DNA of 6,274 nt from Deltaproteobacteria bacterium (GTDB lineage Bacteria; Desulfobacterota; BSN033; UBA1163), in the NCBI GenBank assembly GCA_016875255.1, contig VGRU01000211.1, forward strand, positions 1 through 6,274, given 5' to 3'. A program made the translations under genes and the position numbers. This document shows positions 4,755 through 6,274 of the stretch, in pieces; within the stretch, counting starts at the first letter, position 1; each line of letters opens with the position of its first letter. The notes beneath the pieces are model-generated. The model was not told the origin of the DNA, ran no database searches, and worked only from the letters and a program-made list of their open reading frames with translations.

Positions 4755-5366
4755 ATGAATAACGGCCCGTATGACCGTGTAGGGGCGGTTCGCGAACCGC
4801 CCCTGCAACCGCAACGAAACCGCCGTTCCATCCGGTTGCAGGGTTACGATTATTCGCAGGCCGGGGCGTATTTCGTCACGGTTTGCGCACAGGGCAGGGA
4901 ATGCCTGTTCGGGGATGTTGTGAATGGAGAAATGCAGCCAAACGATTTTGGCACAATTGTCGCCGATTTGTGGGAATGGTTGGCATCACAATATGGTCAT
5001 GTGGAATTGGATGAATGGGTGATCATGCCCAATCATGTCCACGGGATCATCGTAATTTCCGGCGATTGTAGGGGCGGTTCGCGAACCGCCCCTACGGAAA
5101 AACCCAAACCCCTCGGTCGGTTAATCGGCGCATTCAAAACGGCGGCAACCAAACGCATCAACGAAATGCGCAACACCCCAGGCGGCAAATTGTGGCAACG
5201 CAATTATTATGAACACATCATCCGCAATGACGATGAATTGGACCGCATCCGGGGATACATCGACAACAATCCGGCAAAATGGGCCTTGGATCGGGAAAAT
5301 CCGATGGCGGGCGTGAATTGTACGGGCGACCGGCCGGTCGCCCCCACAATACCGGAATGGAGATAA
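4755..5366 (+). CDS. REP-associated tyrosine transposase (RAYT, Y1/HUH family)
   Basis: A single-strand DNA transposase/endonuclease of the Y1 superfamily; relatives cut and join REP palindromes at a GTAG foot through a tyrosine nucleophile. The family core begins at residue 22 (NRRSIRLQGYDYSQAGAYFVTV). The metal-binding HUH motif is H94-V-H96 (MPNHVHGII). The tyrosine helix is LWQRNYYEHIIR, with Y151/Y152 as candidates, then YIDNNPAKW. The ordinary family end is near residue 183; the tail to 203 is encoded by a palindrome. Two other palindromes encode residues 9-18 and 105-114, the latter between the HUH motif and the tyrosine helix, in a loop that may tolerate insertions. Only a weak AGG (4741-4743) precedes the start. 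The ATG immediately follows the tip of the IR-bounded element, so the native start may have been displaced. Motifs are complete, so activity is possible. Confidence 0.9.
   Translation: MNNGPYDRVGAVREPPLQPQRNRRSIRLQGYDYSQAGAYFVTVCAQGRECLFGDVVNGEMQPNDFGTIVADLWEWLASQYGHVELDEWVIMPNHVHGIIVISGDCRGGSRTAPTEKPKPLGRLIGAFKTAATKRINEMRNTPGGKLWQRNYYEHIIRNDDELDRIRGYIDNNPAKWALDRENPMAGVNCTGDRPVAPTIPEWR
4778..4807. repeat. REP-like palindrome 1 in RAYT gene
   Basis: The perfect 24-bp palindrome at 4781-4804 has centre GGTTCGCGAACC with GGGGC/GCCCC arms. Pairing continues outward to 4778-4807 with one G-T pair. GTAG stands at the 5' foot (4779-4782). Read in frame as VGAVREPPLQ. Confidence 0.85.
5068..5095. 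repeat. REP-like palindrome 2 in RAYT gene
   Basis: A perfect 28-bp palindrome, GTAG at the left foot and CTAC at the right, with the same core as the copy at 4778-4807. It is read in a different frame from that copy (CRGGSRTAPT) and lies between the HUH motif and the tyrosine helix. Confidence 0.9.
5319..5348. repeat. REP-like palindrome 3 at RAYT 3' end
   Basis: GGGCGACCGGCCGGTCGCCC (5324-5343) is a perfect 20-bp palindrome. TGT/ACA feet (5319-5321 and 5346-5348) pair around two mismatches. The foot is GTAC on this strand and GTGG on the other. Read as TGDRPVAPT in the RAYT tail. It is a variant of the other copies with a different core. Confidence 0.8.
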
Positions 5367-5370
5367 ATTG

Positions 5371-6274
5371 ATGAACCCCACACAGACATCGAAAAACCTC
5401 ACCGCAAGCCGCCATCTGCTGCCGTTTCTGGCGGTCATGTTCCTCGTGCTATTTGCCGGCGCGGCGGTCCTCTTCTGGCAGCAGCATTCCGCTCGACTGA
5501 CCGGAAGAACCGCCCTGGTGAGTAGCGCGGTTGCGGAGGACTTGAAGGCCGTGCTGGAACAGCAGGCCAAAGGCCTCGCCTTGGCCGCGCGGCCCATTGC
5601 CCTGGACGCGCGGGTGCGCGAGGCCCTGATCGCCAAAGACCCAGAGCGGCTTCTGGCCGACTGGCAGGGCCTGTTCGATCTACTGCACAAGGAACAAAAC
5701 CTCACGCATTTCTATTTCTCCGACGCAAACCGCGTTTGCCTCTTGCGGGTCCACAAACCGGAAAAGCGCGGGGACAGGTTCGAGCGGTTCACAGCCAAGG
5801 AGGCCGAGCGCACCCGAAAGCCCGCCTGGGGCATCGAGCTGGGTTCTCTGGGCACCTTTACGTTGCGGCTGGTCCAGCCGGTCTTCGACGGAGAGCGGCT
5901 CGCAGGGTATGTCGAGCTGGGTAAAGAGATCGAGGATGTTCTGCAATCCGTGGAGGCGAAAAGCGGAGTTCAAATCGCTGTCAGCATAAAGAAAGACGCC
6001 CTCAAGCGTGAGAACTGGGAAGCGGGCATGCGCCTGCTCGGCCGCGAGGCCGACTGGGAGCGTCTGCCCCACTCCGTGATCATCTATGCAACCGCGGGCA
6101 GACTGTGCGACGCCTTCGCGCGGCTGGCAGACCATGACCCGTCGGGCCATCAGCACGGCGCGTCGCATCGGGATATCGCCGACGGCGGCAGGGACTGGCG
6201 CGTGACGGTATCGCCCCTTGCCGACGCCTCGGGCAACGAGGTGGGCGACCTCCTGGTCATGAACGACATCACCG
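5371..6274 (+). CDS. Membrane-anchored dCache-type sensor, N-terminal part (runs off window)
   Basis: Open from ATG 5371 to the window end (301 codons, no stop seen). GGAG at 5359-5362 is 8 bases upstream, inside the last codons of the RAYT gene. A short cytoplasmic N-terminus is followed by one membrane segment at about 16-36 (LLPFLAVMFLVLFAGAAVLF). Then comes an extracytoplasmic helix (about 40-75) and a Cache fold of the double-Cache type: LTHFYFSDANRVCLLRVHKP (111-130), RFTAKEAERT, GIELGSLGTFTLRLVQPVFD, and GYVELGKEIEDVL (179-191) are hallmark strands. A second sub-domain starts near 195 and is incomplete at 301. Such domains bind small ligands outside the cell and drive histidine kinases, diguanylate cyclases or chemoreceptors; the output domain is beyond the window. 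The high GC content, unlike the element at 2293-4754, suggests native chromosomal DNA. Confidence 0.85.
   Translation, partial: MNPTQTSKNLTASRHLLPFLAVMFLVLFAGAAVLFWQQHSARLTGRTALVSSAVAEDLKAVLEQQAKGLALAARPIALDARVREALIAKDPERLLADWQGLFDLLHKEQNLTHFYFSDANRVCLLRVHKPEKRGDRFERFTAKEAERTRKPAWGIELGSLGTFTLRLVQPVFDGERLAGYVELGKEIEDVLQSVEAKSGVQIAVSIKKDALKRENWEAGMRLLGREADWERLPHSVIIYATAGRLCDAFARLADHDPSGHQHGASHRDIADGGRDWRVTVSPLADASGNEVGDLLVMNDIT

Noticed and set aside
2280..4770. Target-site duplication flanking the element
   Set aside because: Bases next to the proposed tips (AAGATCC before 2293, ATGAATA after 4754) do not match, nor do those next to the inner alternatives.
5121..6168. Two long minus-strand open frames (5121-5705 and 5680-6168)
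   Set aside because: They are antisense to the RAYT and to the GC-rich dCache sensor; both + strand proteins have clear family motifs.
1..6274. CRISPR array, tRNA or rRNA genes
   Set aside because: No regularly spaced direct repeats, no cloverleaf-like segment and no rRNA-like stretches seen; the repeats present are palindromes at irregular distances.

Overview
The window looks like a heavily rearranged accessory stretch of a bacterial chromosome. A receptor tail with the CheR-docking style ending (DFKEF), a dCache-type sensor and GTAG-headed palindromes around a REP-type transposase are what I would expect from a Desulfobacterota/deltaproteobacterial genome or a close neighbour. That placement is inference, not proof. 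All supported genes are on the + strand.

Layout. (1) 1-188: a dispersed palindrome, then an AT-rich leader with two overlapping hairpins. (2) 189-1567: a small 50-codon ORF whose stop overlaps (ATGA) the start of a 409-residue protein. I read the larger protein as a very divergent RelA/SpoT-like nucleotidyltransferase. (3) about 1557-2078: a methyl-accepting chemotaxis protein remnant that keeps both methylation helices and the C-terminal tail but has lost the whole signalling hairpin between them; a REP-like palindrome sits in its linker. (4) 2079-2292: non-coding, with two inverted repeats and no gene I can support. (5) about 2293-4754: a 2.4-kb transposable element bounded by one pair of imperfect inverted repeats. 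It holds an IS481-like DDE transposase gene (C-terminus short), a small HTH/coiled-coil gene and a second, different DDE transposase. The last two are linked by a correctly phased A AAA AAC slippery site, and the second DDE gene carries an in-frame TAA. (6) 4755-5366: a REP-associated tyrosine (HUH, Y1) transposase gene with three palindromes inside its own reading frame. (7) 5371 to the end: the 5' part of a membrane-anchored dCache sensor, truncated by the window edge.

How the parts relate. The middle and right of the window record several layers of mobile DNA: the IR-bounded element directly abuts the RAYT start codon, and the RAYT stop lies 4 bases before the sensor start, whose ribosome binding site is inside the last RAYT codons. 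The palindrome in the chemoreceptor remnant is of the same design as those in the RAYT gene, so it may have been placed by that transposase or a relative. The points most worth following are the two-DDE element with its frameshift signal, the divergent RelA/SpoT-like protein with its coupled small ORF, and the RAYT gene that contains its own presumed targets.
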